Part shown: positions 51,043 to 59,855 of the stretch, one piece after another
How positions within the stretch are numbered: position 1 is the first letter of the stretch
Layout of the letters: the number at the start of each line of letters is the position of its first letter
Assembly: GCF_026625605.1 (NCBI RefSeq)
Contig: NZ_CP113054.1
Coordinates: 2,852,001-2,916,000 of the forward strand
Source: Luteolibacter sp. SL250
GTDB taxonomy: Bacteria; Verrucomicrobiota; Verrucomicrobiia; Verrucomicrobiales; Akkermansiaceae
Length of the DNA stretch: 64,000 bases
Direction of reading: 5' to 3'
Notes under the pieces: generated by a model
Database searches by the model: none
What the model was told of the DNA's origin: nothing
The model's input: the letters and a program-made list of their open reading frames with translations, nothing else
Made by a program: the position numbers and the translations under genes

Positions 51043-52047
51043 ATGTCCGCACTCGTCGTCAACAACCTCTACCGCTACTTCGGCCAGCTCCAGGCGGTGA
51101 ATGGTGTCACCTTCTCCGTTCCCCATGGTTCCGTGTGCGGATTCGTGGGCGCGAATGGCGCCGGAAAGACCACCACCATGCGAATCCTGGCCACGCTGGA
51201 CTATCCCACGTTGGGCAGCGCGGAGGTCTGCGGCATCAACGTGCTGAACCACCCGGCCGAGGTGCGGCGGCTCATCGGCTGGATGCCGGATCATTTCGGC
51301 AACTATGAGCACATGACGGTGCTGGAGTATCTGGACTTCTATGCCCGCGCGCTCGGCTACAAGGGCAAGGAGCGCCGCCAGCGGGTGCAGGAGGTCATGG
51401 AGTTCACCGACCTGGTTCCCCTCGCGGAGCGGTTTTCCAACAAACTTTCCAAGGGCAATACCCAGCGCCTCGGCCTGGGCCGCGCCCTTCTGCATGATCC
51501 GCAGGTGCTCATCATGGACGAGCCCGCCGCCGGTCTGGACCCGAAGGCACGCGTGGAGCTGAAGCACCTCATCCGCGTGCTGGCGAAGGAGGGCAAGACC
51601 ATCTTCATTTCCTCCCACATCCTCTCCGAGCTGGGCGAGATGTGCGACTCCCTGCTTTTCATCAACAACGGCCGCATCGTCCACCACGGGGATGCGGAAA
51701 GCCTGAAGCGTGGTTCCGACTCGCTTGGCGGCGTCCTTTATGACGTGCAGATCGACGGAAATCCACAGGCCGTCTCCGACTGGTGCGTACTGCAACCGCA
51801 AGTGGAGTTCCTGGAGTCCCGCAAACATGGCGGCCGCATCCGCATCGAGACGGACGATCCCGCGAAGGCGGCGGATGTCCTTGCCCGGATGGTGAAGGAT
51901 GGCCTGCGCGTGACCGAGTTCCACCGCGAGCAACGGAACCTGGAGGATGCCTTCATCGACATCCTCGGCCGTCTGGATGAGGGCAAACCCGCGGTCGAGC
52001 CACCGCCCATGCCCACCCTCCCGCCTTTCACGCCTGCGGCCAACTGA
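51043..52047 (+). CDS. ABC transporter ATP-binding protein (GldA/CcmA type)
   Basis: A 334-residue nucleotide-binding subunit. It has Walker A GANGAGKTT near 39, a Q-loop region (GWMPDHFGNYEHMT), a signature motif variant KLSKGNTQRLGLG near 140, Walker B VLIMDEPAAGLDP and the switch His in ISSHILSE. A C-terminal extension of about 100 residues ends in Pro-rich sequence. It pairs with the permease gene 9 bases downstream. The type matches export or gliding-like (GldA) transporters. Confidence 0.92.
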   Translation: MSALVVNNLYRYFGQLQAVNGVTFSVPHGSVCGFVGANGAGKTTTMRILATLDYPTLGSAEVCGINVLNHPAEVRRLIGWMPDHFGNYEHMTVLEYLDFYARALGYKGKERRQRVQEVMEFTDLVPLAERFSNKLSKGNTQRLGLGRALLHDPQVLIMDEPAAGLDPKARVELKHLIRVLAKEGKTIFISSHILSELGEMCDSLLFINNGRIVHHGDAESLKRGSDSLGGVLYDVQIDGNPQAVSDWCVLQPQVEFLESRKHGGRIRIETDDPAKAADVLARMVKDGLRVTEFHREQRNLEDAFIDILGRLDEGKPAVEPPPMPTLPPFTPAAN

Positions 52048-52056
52048 CCACCCGCC

Positions 52057-53487
52057 ATGTCCATTTTCGCTTCCACCGACTTCCCTGACCGGCTTTCACC
52101 GATGCTGGTGAAGGAGCTGCGCCAGGGGCTCCGCGCGAAGACCTTCGTCGCGGTTTTCCTTAGCCTCCAGATCATCCTGTTGATCATCCTCCTGACCGCG
52201 ACGGCCAGCACTTCGTCAGCGTCCGCCGGAAAGTTGATTTCCGGTTTCATCTTCACGTTCTTCGCCATCGCCGTACTGATTGTGCAGCCACTGCGGGGCA
52301 TTGGTGCCCTGTCATCGGAGGTGAAGGGCAACACGCTCGACATGATCGTGCTCACCCGCCTGACGGCACGGCGCATCGTCTATGGGAAGTGGTTCGCCAT
52401 CGTGAGCCAGTCCGCGCTCATCTTCGCCACCATCATCCCCTATCTCATCTTCCGCTATTTCTTCGGGAAGATGAACCTGCTGGGGGAAGTGGTCCTGTTG
52501 CTGATGATCTTCCTCACCTCAGTGGCCCTCACCGCGATCACCGTGGGACTTTCAGGATCTTCTTCGGTGATCCTGCGTGCGCTCATGCCCATCATCGGCA
52601 TCCCTATCCTCACCTACAGCGCGCTCGTCTTCATTTTTTCCCGCGGCTTCATCGGCGGCCCGAGCGTCATCGAATACTGCGCCCTCGGTGACTTCCAGTC
52701 GCGTGTCTACGTGGGCAGCTACGCACTGGCGATCCTTTATCTGGGGTGGTCGTTGCTGTCGCTCGGTGTGAGCTTCATCGCCCCCGCCGCGGAGAACCAT
52801 ACCACCAGGAGGAGACTGATCGTGCTGGCGGTTGCTGCGGCCTCCGCTGCCATCATCGGAAGCACCACGGTGAATGAATTGGTGGTGCCATTTCTGTTCG
52901 TGCTGATCGCCCTGCCGGCGATGGCCACCGCTCTCACCGAGCGAACGACCCTTCCTCCCGGGGTGAGAACCCCATTCGCAAGGAACGGCCCGCTGGGGGA
53001 ACTGGCCGGGCTTTTTCTCGCTCCCGGTTGGCCGGCGGGTGTGTTCTTCTCGCTGCTGCTTTCCGGGATCTTTCTGGGTGTCACCTACTCCGGCCTGATA
53101 CCCGGTTGGACGGATGACTATCAGGTGGTGCTGGCATCGGTCATCGGCGGGCTTCTGTTTCCTGCGGTGATCCTCGTGCTGTTCCGGGTGGATGAAGCCA
53201 TCCGCGTCTCCGCCTACATCCTCATCCTGGCTGCGAGCGGAATCTTCACGCTGGTCATGTGGGGCATCATCGAATCCCTCCGCAACGAGGAACTCCTTTG
53301 GTTCCTGGCCTGGAACCCTCTGAGCTTCCTTTCCATCGTCGGCAGCCAGCCGGATGGATATGAGTACGCCCCGACCGCCGCCCCCATCGTGACCGGCCTC
53401 TATTTCCTCCTGCTGATCACCATGGCCATCATCGCCATGAAACGCATGAGGAAGACCGAAGGGAAGGAAACCGCCTCCGAAGCATGA
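52057..53487 (+). CDS. ABC transporter permease
   Basis: A 476-residue polytopic membrane protein with about 12 hydrophobic segments. It opens with a cytoplasmic stretch containing PMLVKELRQGLRAKTF, typical of ABC-2 type permeases that follow this ATPase class. It is placed 9 bases after the ATPase gene and overlaps the DUF58 gene (ATGA). Its cargo is unknown. Together with the ATPase it may move a component of the von Willebrand/MoxR assembly. Confidence 0.87.
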   Translation: MSIFASTDFPDRLSPMLVKELRQGLRAKTFVAVFLSLQIILLIILLTATASTSSASAGKLISGFIFTFFAIAVLIVQPLRGIGALSSEVKGNTLDMIVLTRLTARRIVYGKWFAIVSQSALIFATIIPYLIFRYFFGKMNLLGEVVLLLMIFLTSVALTAITVGLSGSSSVILRALMPIIGIPILTYSALVFIFSRGFIGGPSVIEYCALGDFQSRVYVGSYALAILYLGWSLLSLGVSFIAPAAENHTTRRRLIVLAVAAASAAIIGSTTVNELVVPFLFVLIALPAMATALTERTTLPPGVRTPFARNGPLGELAGLFLAPGWPAGVFFSLLLSGIFLGVTYSGLIPGWTDDYQVVLASVIGGLLFPAVILVLFRVDEAIRVSAYILILAASGIFTLVMWGIIESLRNEELLWFLAWNPLSFLSIVGSQPDGYEYAPTAAPIVTGLYFLLLITMAIIAMKRMRKTEGKETASEA

Positions 53488-54356
53488 CCGCCGCCGACCT
53501 CGCCCAATGCCACTCCCGCGCGCTGGCCGCAGCGGCGCGTTTCCGGCTGCCCCTGCGCTCGAAGGTATGGCGCGGGCAGGCTGGCGAGTTCGCGGGTGGC
53601 GGGACCGGTTCCTCGCTGGATTTCCAGGACCACCGCTCCTACGTGCCCGGGGATGATCCGCGGCACATCAACTGGCAGGCGTATGCCCGGACGGGGAGCT
53701 ACACCATGAAGCTGTTCCGCGAAGAAGTCCGCCCGGTGATCGACCTCATCCTGGATGTATCCGAGTCCATGTTCTTCGATGGCGCGAAGGCCACACGCAC
53801 CGCGGAGCTGTTCTACCTCATCGTCGAAAGCAGCCACGCCGCTGGCGCCGCCATCGCGGTCCATCTGGTCCGCGGGGATTCCACCCTCACGCTCGATCCC
53901 TCCACCATCCGGTCCCACACCTGGATGGAGAAGGCACGGGCCATGAAAGCCGCCACCCCTGCCCAGGCACCGGATCTTTCGCGCATCCCCCTGCGGGCGA
54001 ACTCCATCCGCGTCCTGATCTCGGACCTGCTGTTCGCCGCGGATCCGGATCCCATCCTCCGCCACCTGGGCCAGCGCCACGGCACCGTCCTCCTCTTCTC
54101 CCCTTTCCTCCGCACCGAGGCCGACCCCGAGTGGTCCGGCAACTACGAGTTCATCGATCCGGAGGAAAACACCCGCCACGCTCACCGCATCGAGCCTGCC
54201 ACCCTGCGCCGCTATCTGGAGGCCTATACCAACCACTTCTCACTCTGGAAGCAGACCGCGATCCGTCACCAGACGGCCTTCTCCCGCATCCCCTGCGAGC
54301 CGGACCTGATCCCCACCCTCTTCCAGCACGCCCGCCACACTCTGGAGTCCACGTGA
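53484..54356 (+). CDS. DUF58 domain protein
   Basis: A 290-residue protein with the DUF58 core: GTGSSLDFQDHRSYVPGDD near 34-52, HINWQAYARTGSYTMKLF after it, and a von Willebrand-like strand VIDLILDVSESM with DxSxS near 85-95. DUF58 proteins almost always neighbour MoxR ATPases. The ATG overlaps the permease stop. It has no signal peptide or membrane helix, so it is a cytoplasmic partner of the membrane proteins encoded next. Confidence 0.92.
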   Translation: MTAADLAQCHSRALAAAARFRLPLRSKVWRGQAGEFAGGGTGSSLDFQDHRSYVPGDDPRHINWQAYARTGSYTMKLFREEVRPVIDLILDVSESMFFDGAKATRTAELFYLIVESSHAAGAAIAVHLVRGDSTLTLDPSTIRSHTWMEKARAMKAATPAQAPDLSRIPLRANSIRVLISDLLFAADPDPILRHLGQRHGTVLLFSPFLRTEADPEWSGNYEFIDPEENTRHAHRIEPATLRRYLEAYTNHFSLWKQTAIRHQTAFSRIPCEPDLIPTLFQHARHTLEST

Positions 54357-54381
54357 TCTCCGGCACGCGCTTCCTCTTTCC

Positions 54382-56190
54382 ATGCTCACCAACCCACTAG
54401 GCCTGCTCGCCCTGCTCGGCATCCCCGCCGTGCTGGCGATCCATTTCCTCCAGCGCAAGGCCATCGAGCTGCCCGTCTCCACCCTCTTCCTGCTGGAGCG
54501 CACCCAGAGGGATGCCGCCAGCGGGAGGAAATTCGACCGCCTCATCCCATCCATCCCGCTGTGGATGCAGTTGCTGGCCGTGCTGCTGCTCACCTGGTTC
54601 CTTGTCGAACCCCGCTTCCCGAAATCCGGCACCGTCCAGCGCGTGGCGGTGGTGCTGGACTCCTCCGCCTCCATGAGTGTTTCCAGGCAGGAAGCGATCA
54701 AGCAGCTCACCGAGGCATTGCCATCGCTCAAAGGCTCCGCGGAAACACTCGAGCTGACCGTCCTGGAATCCATCCCCACCCGGCCGCGGCTGTACTCGGG
54801 AACCTCCATTGATGACTTCAAAACGGCCATGGAAGGATGGAATCCACGGGATGGCATGAATGATCCCACGGCCTCCCTCCGCCTGGCGCGGTCGCTCGTC
54901 TCATCCGAAGGCAGCGTGATCTACGTCACGGACACGCCCTCCCTGGACAGTGATGGGGAGCCGGTTCCCCTGCCCTTCAACGCCCGCATGCTCTCCGCCG
55001 GAAAGCCGGTGGAGAATGCCGGCTTCACCGGAGTGACATTCTCGCAGGAGGAAGGCGCACTCGTATGGAAGGCCATGGTCCGGAACTATGGCACCGCGCC
55101 CGCCGAGCGCACATGGTCCCTGCAGTCATCCCAAGGAGCGACGGAGCCACGCGGTTTCAGCATCGCCCCCGGTGCGCTGGTCACCCTCCAGGCCGCGTTT
55201 CCGAAGGACGCGGAGAATGTCCGCATCGTCCTCTCGGCGGATGCCTTCGCATTGGATGACGTGCTGCCGCTGGTCGCTCCCGCCGCGAAGCCGCTGAACC
55301 TCTTTACCAACACTTCCCCTGCCTTCGCATCCCTCACGGAAAAGCTGCTGAAGTCGCTGGAATCCGCGGTGCCCGTCAATGACGCCGCCACCGCGGATCT
55401 GGCCATCGCTTCCTATGATCCATTGGATCCCGTCCTGCCGGAAGGGAACTCCATCATTTTCGTTGAGGACTCCACCAGCGCCGGAGCCTACCTCCGTGGG
55501 GGCATCGTTGCTGAGCCGGACCGATTGCTGGATGGACTGAACTGGCAATCCCTGCTCGTCCGGGAAACCATCCAGCTCGACCGCGCGCCGACCGACCGCG
55601 TGCTGCTGTGGCAGGAAAAACGGCCCCTCATCTTGGTCCGCGACGTGCCCGCCACACCGGAGAAGCCCGCCTTCCGCCAGCTCCGCTTCAACTTCGACCT
55701 CCGGCTTTCCAATGCCCTCCAGCAGCCCGCGTTCATCGTCCTGCTGCACCGCTTCGCCGAAACCATCCGTGAGGCGAAGGTGGCCCACGTTTCCGCGAAT
55801 CTGGAGACGAACCAACCACTCACGCTCACCACCGCTCCCGGCGTCCCCCTTCTCGTCAAGGCAACCGATCCCACTGGAAAGAGCGCGCTGCGTCCCGGCA
55901 GCGGCTCGCACACCCCCGGCGACCCCGGCTTCCTGACGGCCACCCAGGGGGACAAGCCCCTGCTCACCGCCGCACTCCACTTCGCGGACACCCGGGAGGC
56001 GGACTTTTCCGCCTGCGCTCCGATCTCCGATTTCGCAAAGCTCGGCTCCACCACCACCGAACGCCACACCAAGCCGGATCCCTACTGGCAGATCTGGCTG
56101 ATGCTCCTGCTGGCCGCGCTGCTCGCATCGTGGAAGTTCACGAAATCGAAGCGAAACGAAGGGCCGTCCGAAGTCCCGGTAGCCTCATGA
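54382..56190 (+). CDS. BatA-type von Willebrand membrane protein
   Basis: A 602-residue protein with the BatA/Aerotolerance N-terminal signature: MLTNPLGLLALLGIPAVLAIHFL (two helices within the first 80 residues). A von Willebrand A domain follows whose MIDAS reads LDSSASMS near residue 92. A long beta-rich periplasmic part comes next, then a C-terminal helix (IWLMLLLAALLASWKF). It is 25 bases after the DUF58 gene. The MoxR/DUF58/BatA trio is a recognised partnership, although its biochemical role is unclear. Confidence 0.88.
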   Translation: MLTNPLGLLALLGIPAVLAIHFLQRKAIELPVSTLFLLERTQRDAASGRKFDRLIPSIPLWMQLLAVLLLTWFLVEPRFPKSGTVQRVAVVLDSSASMSVSRQEAIKQLTEALPSLKGSAETLELTVLESIPTRPRLYSGTSIDDFKTAMEGWNPRDGMNDPTASLRLARSLVSSEGSVIYVTDTPSLDSDGEPVPLPFNARMLSAGKPVENAGFTGVTFSQEEGALVWKAMVRNYGTAPAERTWSLQSSQGATEPRGFSIAPGALVTLQAAFPKDAENVRIVLSADAFALDDVLPLVAPAAKPLNLFTNTSPAFASLTEKLLKSLESAVPVNDAATADLAIASYDPLDPVLPEGNSIIFVEDSTSAGAYLRGGIVAEPDRLLDGLNWQSLLVRETIQLDRAPTDRVLLWQEKRPLILVRDVPATPEKPAFRQLRFNFDLRLSNALQQPAFIVLLHRFAETIREAKVAHVSANLETNQPLTLTTAPGVPLLVKATDPTGKSALRPGSGSHTPGDPGFLTATQGDKPLLTAALHFADTREADFSACAPISDFAKLGSTTTERHTKPDPYWQIWLMLLLAALLASWKFTKSKRNEGPSEVPVAS

Positions 56191-56621
56191 AAATTCTTCC
56201 CTTGGTCTGCGTTCCCATCAGCCTCTCCGTTTCGGCATGCGGCAAGCGAAACGCGTTCGTAACCACCAATGGTGGCTCTTGGGAAATGCACGGGACCGAG
56301 AAAGAACGAATCCCCAAAACCGGCAGGTATGGCGGATGGCTGTTCACCGACAGCGAACCCGATTGGCAGGCAACCCATCTCCATTTCACGGACGGATCCC
56401 AACGATTCGATGTTCCGGCAATGATTATCCGGAACATCGCTCATCCCAGCGAATTGGACTTCTCCGTCTCCGGCAACACTCCTTCCAATTTCACCATATC
56501 CCTTTCCGGCGGGGACGCTGCCGGCTTTCATATCGTTCGTCTATACTATCGCAATGGCACGGTTCGCAGGGCAGAGGCTGACACCGCTGCCAGTTTCAAG
56601 CCCATCTCCATCTATCCCTGA
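56187..56621 (+). CDS. Hypothetical small lipoprotein
   Basis: A 144-residue protein with a signal sequence and lipobox LSVSACGK (Cys near 16). The mature part is beta-rich with no Cys. The ATG overlaps the stop of the BatA-type gene, so it is part of the same operon. It is less GC-rich than the genes around it and may be a recent insertion in the cluster. No family is recognised. Confidence 0.65.
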   Translation: MKILPLVCVPISLSVSACGKRNAFVTTNGGSWEMHGTEKERIPKTGRYGGWLFTDSEPDWQATHLHFTDGSQRFDVPAMIIRNIAHPSELDFSVSGNTPSNFTISLSGGDAAGFHIVRLYYRNGTVRRAEADTAASFKPISIYP

Positions 56622-56624
56622 CCC

Positions 56625-56663
56625 CGTTCAATGTTCGATGTTGGACGTTCAATGTTCGATGTT
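56625..56663. repeat. 18-base direct repeat, 21-base period (SNIERPTSNIE type)
   Basis: The unit cgttcaatgttcgatgtt occurs at 56625-56642 and again at 56646-56663. On the minus strand it reads as repeated SNIER-like peptides, a pattern familiar from intergenic repeats in many environmental bacterial genomes. It fills the gap between the lipoprotein stop and the large von Willebrand gene. Confidence 0.75.
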
Positions 56664-56671
56664 CCTCTAAA

Positions 56672-59362
56672 ATGTTCCTTCACCCCGAATTTTTCCTCCT
56701 GATCCCCGCACTGGCCCTCGTCGGTTGGTTCTGGCGGAGTCTGCGGCTGCATTCGCCTCTGCGCATGGTCATCCTGCTGCTGGCGGTGGTGGCGCTTGCG
56801 GAGCCGGTCCTGCACCGCCAGCAGAACTCGCTGGACCTCCATGTGCTGCTGGATCGTTCGGACTCGACCGAGGATCTCATCGACAAGGGCCTGCCGGAGT
56901 GGCAGCGGCTGCTGGAAAAGGCAAAGCCCACCCGCAGGGACAATCTCTACTTCCACAACTACGCCGCGGAGATCGCGGAAATGGGGGCGGACGGTTCCTC
57001 CTTCACCGGCTCCCGCAAGCTCACGCGCACCGGCCTCGCCCTTTCCACCATCGCCGCGGAGTCGGATGAGAAGCGTCCTTCCCGCGTATTGATCTTCACC
57101 GACGGTTACTCCACCGAGCCGGTCCAGGAAGCCGCCGCCCAACTGGAGGCCAGGGGCATCCCCATCGACTACCGCATCGTCCGGGAAGAGGATGCGAACG
57201 ACGTGCGTCTGGCACGGCTGCATTTCCCGGAGCGCGTGCAGATCGGCGAGCCATTTGTCATCACCATCACCGCACGCGGCCCCAACGGCCTGGAGGTGCC
57301 GCTCATCCTGCGCCGCAACGGAGCAACCCTCACCGAGACGAAGGTGACCCTCACCGAAGGGAATGCCACGGTGGAATTCACCGACCGCATCCCCCGCTCC
57401 GGTGCCTACGAATACGAGGCGGAGGTGCGCGCGGAAGGCGACGCCCACATGGGCAACAACAAGGCCAGCCGCTGGATCGAAGTTACCGGCGGACCGCGCC
57501 TGGTCCTCGTTTCCCGCTACGAGAATGACCCGCTGGCGAAGGTACTTTCCTCCCTCGACTTCAACGTCCAGATCATCAGCGATTCCACCCAGCTCAAGGC
57601 GGGACTGCTCACCGGTGCGAAGGCGGTGGTTCTCAACAACGTGCCCGCCCATGAGATCCCGAACGATTTCATGAAAGCGCTCGACTTCTTCGTACGCGAG
57701 CAAGGGGGGGGATTCCTCATGGCCGGCGGCGAGCGCTCCTTCGGTGCCGGCGGCTATTTCGAATCGGCCATCGATCCGCTGCTCCCCATCTCGATGGAGC
57801 TGAAGAACGAGCACCGCAAGCTCTCCGTCGCGCTCGCGATCGTCATGGACCGCTCCGGTTCCATGGCGGTCAACGTCGATGCGAAGAACACGAAGATGGA
57901 CCTCGCCAACAGCGGCGCCGCGAATGCGATCGATCTGCTCGGACCCATGGATCAGGTGGCGGTCTTCGCCGTGGACAGCGAGCCGACGAAGACCATCCCG
58001 CTCACCACTGTTGGAAACCGGAAGCAGGAACTTGGGGCGCGGGCGCGGAAGATCGAGTCCGGCGGTGGCGGCATCTACGTCTATACCGCACTGAAGGCCG
58101 CATGGGAGGAACTCCAGAAGTCCCAAGCCGGGACCCGCCACGTCATCCTCTTCACCGACGCCGCGGACTCCGAGGAACCGGGCGACTACAAGAAGCTCAT
58201 CAAGGACATGACGGACGGCGGCTGCACCATCTCCGTCATCGGCCTGGGCACCAAGGCGGACCCCGACGCGGCCTTCATCGAGGATGTCGCGAAGCTGGGC
58301 AACGGCCGGATCTTCTTCTCCGACCGTCCGATGGACATCCCGAAGATCTTCGCCCAGGAAACCGTGACCATCGCCCGCTCCGCCTTCCTCAAGGATCCGG
58401 TCGGCACGAAGGCGACCGGCCGCTGGTCGGAGATCTCGCCGAAGGCGCTCAACTGGCTGCCGGAGGTGGACGGCTACAACCTTTCCTACGCCAGGCCGGA
58501 CGCGACCGTTTCCCTGATCGCGGCGGATGAATACCTCGGCCCGCTGGTCGCCCACGCCCGGCGGGGCCTTGGCAGGACGGCCGCCGTGTCCTTCCCGCTC
58601 GGTGGGGATTATTCGGAGAAGGTGCGCAGCTGGCCGGGATACGGAGACTTCCTCCAGACGCTCGGACGGTTCCTGATGGGCGATGTCACGCCGCCCGGCA
58701 TCGCCATCCGCCACCGCATCGAAGGCACCCGCCTCACCGTGGACCTGCTCTATGACGCGGAGGAATGGGGCCAGAAACTCGCCGCCCTGCCGCCGAAGGT
58801 GAGGCTTCAGGATGACAGCGGAACCGCTGCCTATGACCTGCCGTGGCGGCGCATCGCACCGGGTCATTTCTCCCTCACCCGGGACCTTGAGGAAGGCAGC
58901 GTCGTCCGTGGAGCCGTCCGGGTAGGTGAGCACGCGCTGGCATTCGGCCCCGTGAATGTCGGCTCGTCCGTGGAGTGGTCGTTCGATTCCGCCCGCGTCG
59001 CGGAACTTCGCTCCGTCTCCGCCCAGACCGGCGGCCGGGAACTGCTGGACCTCTCCACCGCATGGCTGCGGCCGCCGTTCATCGCGGAAACCAACCTGCG
59101 GCTGCCGCTGGGCATCGCACTGATCCTGCTGATCATCACGGAGGCCCTCATGACCCGCACCGGCTGGAGGTTGCCGCAGTTCGCCCTTCCCCAGCGCGCC
59201 CCGCAACCGAAGATCCCGAAGGCCCCGAAATACAAACCCGCCAAAGTCGCACCGGTGATGCCACAGGTGAAGGAGGATGCACCATCACCTTCCCCAGTCC
59301 TGGAGGAAGTGGACGAATCCGCGAGGCGCTCGCGCTTCCAGAAAGCCAAGGATCGGAAATGA
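56672..59362 (+). CDS. Large membrane protein with von Willebrand and GATase-like domains
   Basis: An 896-residue protein. Two N-terminal helices (FFLLIPALALVGWFW; MVILLLAVVALAEPV) are followed by a first von Willebrand-like domain (LHVLLDRSDSTED). A GATase-like segment comes next (LLTGAKAVVLNN, GGGFLMAGGERSFGAGGYFE). A second von Willebrand domain has an intact MIDAS (VMDRSGSM near 391) and DAADSEEP later. There is a helix near 805 and a Lys/Pro-rich C-terminus. Such double-domain proteins close MoxR/DUF58 clusters in Verrucomicrobiota and Planctomycetota. The function is probably envelope assembly or stress; not demonstrated. Confidence 0.87.
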   Translation: MFLHPEFFLLIPALALVGWFWRSLRLHSPLRMVILLLAVVALAEPVLHRQQNSLDLHVLLDRSDSTEDLIDKGLPEWQRLLEKAKPTRRDNLYFHNYAAEIAEMGADGSSFTGSRKLTRTGLALSTIAAESDEKRPSRVLIFTDGYSTEPVQEAAAQLEARGIPIDYRIVREEDANDVRLARLHFPERVQIGEPFVITITARGPNGLEVPLILRRNGATLTETKVTLTEGNATVEFTDRIPRSGAYEYEAEVRAEGDAHMGNNKASRWIEVTGGPRLVLVSRYENDPLAKVLSSLDFNVQIISDSTQLKAGLLTGAKAVVLNNVPAHEIPNDFMKALDFFVREQGGGFLMAGGERSFGAGGYFESAIDPLLPISMELKNEHRKLSVALAIVMDRSGSMAVNVDAKNTKMDLANSGAANAIDLLGPMDQVAVFAVDSEPTKTIPLTTVGNRKQELGARARKIESGGGGIYVYTALKAAWEELQKSQAGTRHVILFTDAADSEEPGDYKKLIKDMTDGGCTISVIGLGTKADPDAAFIEDVAKLGNGRIFFSDRPMDIPKIFAQETVTIARSAFLKDPVGTKATGRWSEISPKALNWLPEVDGYNLSYARPDATVSLIAADEYLGPLVAHARRGLGRTAAVSFPLGGDYSEKVRSWPGYGDFLQTLGRFLMGDVTPPGIAIRHRIEGTRLTVDLLYDAEEWGQKLAALPPKVRLQDDSGTAAYDLPWRRIAPGHFSLTRDLEEGSVVRGAVRVGEHALAFGPVNVGSSVEWSFDSARVAELRSVSAQTGGRELLDLSTAWLRPPFIAETNLRLPLGIALILLIITEALMTRTGWRLPQFALPQRAPQPKIPKAPKYKPAKVAPVMPQVKEDAPSPSPVLEEVDESARRSRFQKAKDRK

Positions 59363-59384
59363 ACCCCTCCTCTTCACCCGCACA

Positions 59385-59717
59385 ATGAAATGGTTCTGTG
59401 TCGCTCAATCGATCCTCCTGATTTTCCTTATCGTGGTGGGACTCGGGAAATTTTCAAAAGCGGAGGATCTCTGGATCGGTGAGGAACGACAGCGTCTCAA
59501 AAATCAGCCTAACCTCTACGGGCAGGATAAATTGGGACGGGAGCAGATGGTGAATTCACTGCTCGTCGAGGGAATTTTCTACGGCAGGCGATATGCCGGA
59601 GCTGCGGTTTGGTTTCTTACGCTGGGATGTGGGTTTGCCGCCGTCTCCTCGGCGGTTATCGCTCTGCACTATCCCGGTCGTGCGCTTCGTGAAACGCATG
59701 GCATTTCCGTGAAGTAA
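59385..59717 (+). CDS. Hypothetical small two-helix membrane protein
   Basis: A 110-residue protein with two hydrophobic helices (SILLIFLIVVGLGKF at the start; AAVWFLTLGCGFAAVSSAVIAL near 70-92) and a charged loop between them. ATG 59385 is chosen because it opens the first helix; upstream sequence belongs to the previous gene. Its stop codon lies within the left arm of a REP-like pair. No family is recognised. Confidence 0.65.
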   Translation: MKWFCVAQSILLIFLIVVGLGKFSKAEDLWIGEERQRLKNQPNLYGQDKLGREQMVNSLLVEGIFYGRRYAGAAVWFLTLGCGFAAVSSAVIALHYPGRALRETHGISVK

Positions 59718-59847
59718 GGAGGGAGGACACTCTTGTCCTCCGTCTGCAACGGGAACCCATCTACACAAGGCAAAACACCTCTAACAGAATTCATCTTCCA
59801 TCGCATCGCCAATGCAGCCGGTGGACAAGAGTGTCCACCCTCCTTAC
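59714..59847. repeat. REP-like inverted pair (28-base arms)
   Basis: The arms at 59714-59741 and 59820-59847 are reverse complements at 26 of 28 positions. Each arm folds on itself (ggaggaca-ctct-tgtcctcc on the left, ggtggaca...tgtccacc on the right). The two differences between arms are compensatory within each hairpin. The pair fills the gap between two genes and includes the stop codon of the first. Confidence 0.85.
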
Positions 59848-59855
59848 TTTCCACC

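Noticed and set aside
56625..56663. The two direct repeats as the start of a CRISPR array
   Set aside because: Only two units, with a 3-base spacing between them and no cas genes; CRISPR repeats need longer spacers.
56612..59206. An 864-codon open frame on the minus strand opposite the von Willebrand gene
   Set aside because: It reads through the SNIER-type repeat and has no recognisable motif, while the plus strand encodes intact von Willebrand domains.
59733..59855. An upstream start for the amino-acid binding protein
   Set aside because: The added residues would be encoded by the REP-like pair, and the lipobox signal starts at 59856.
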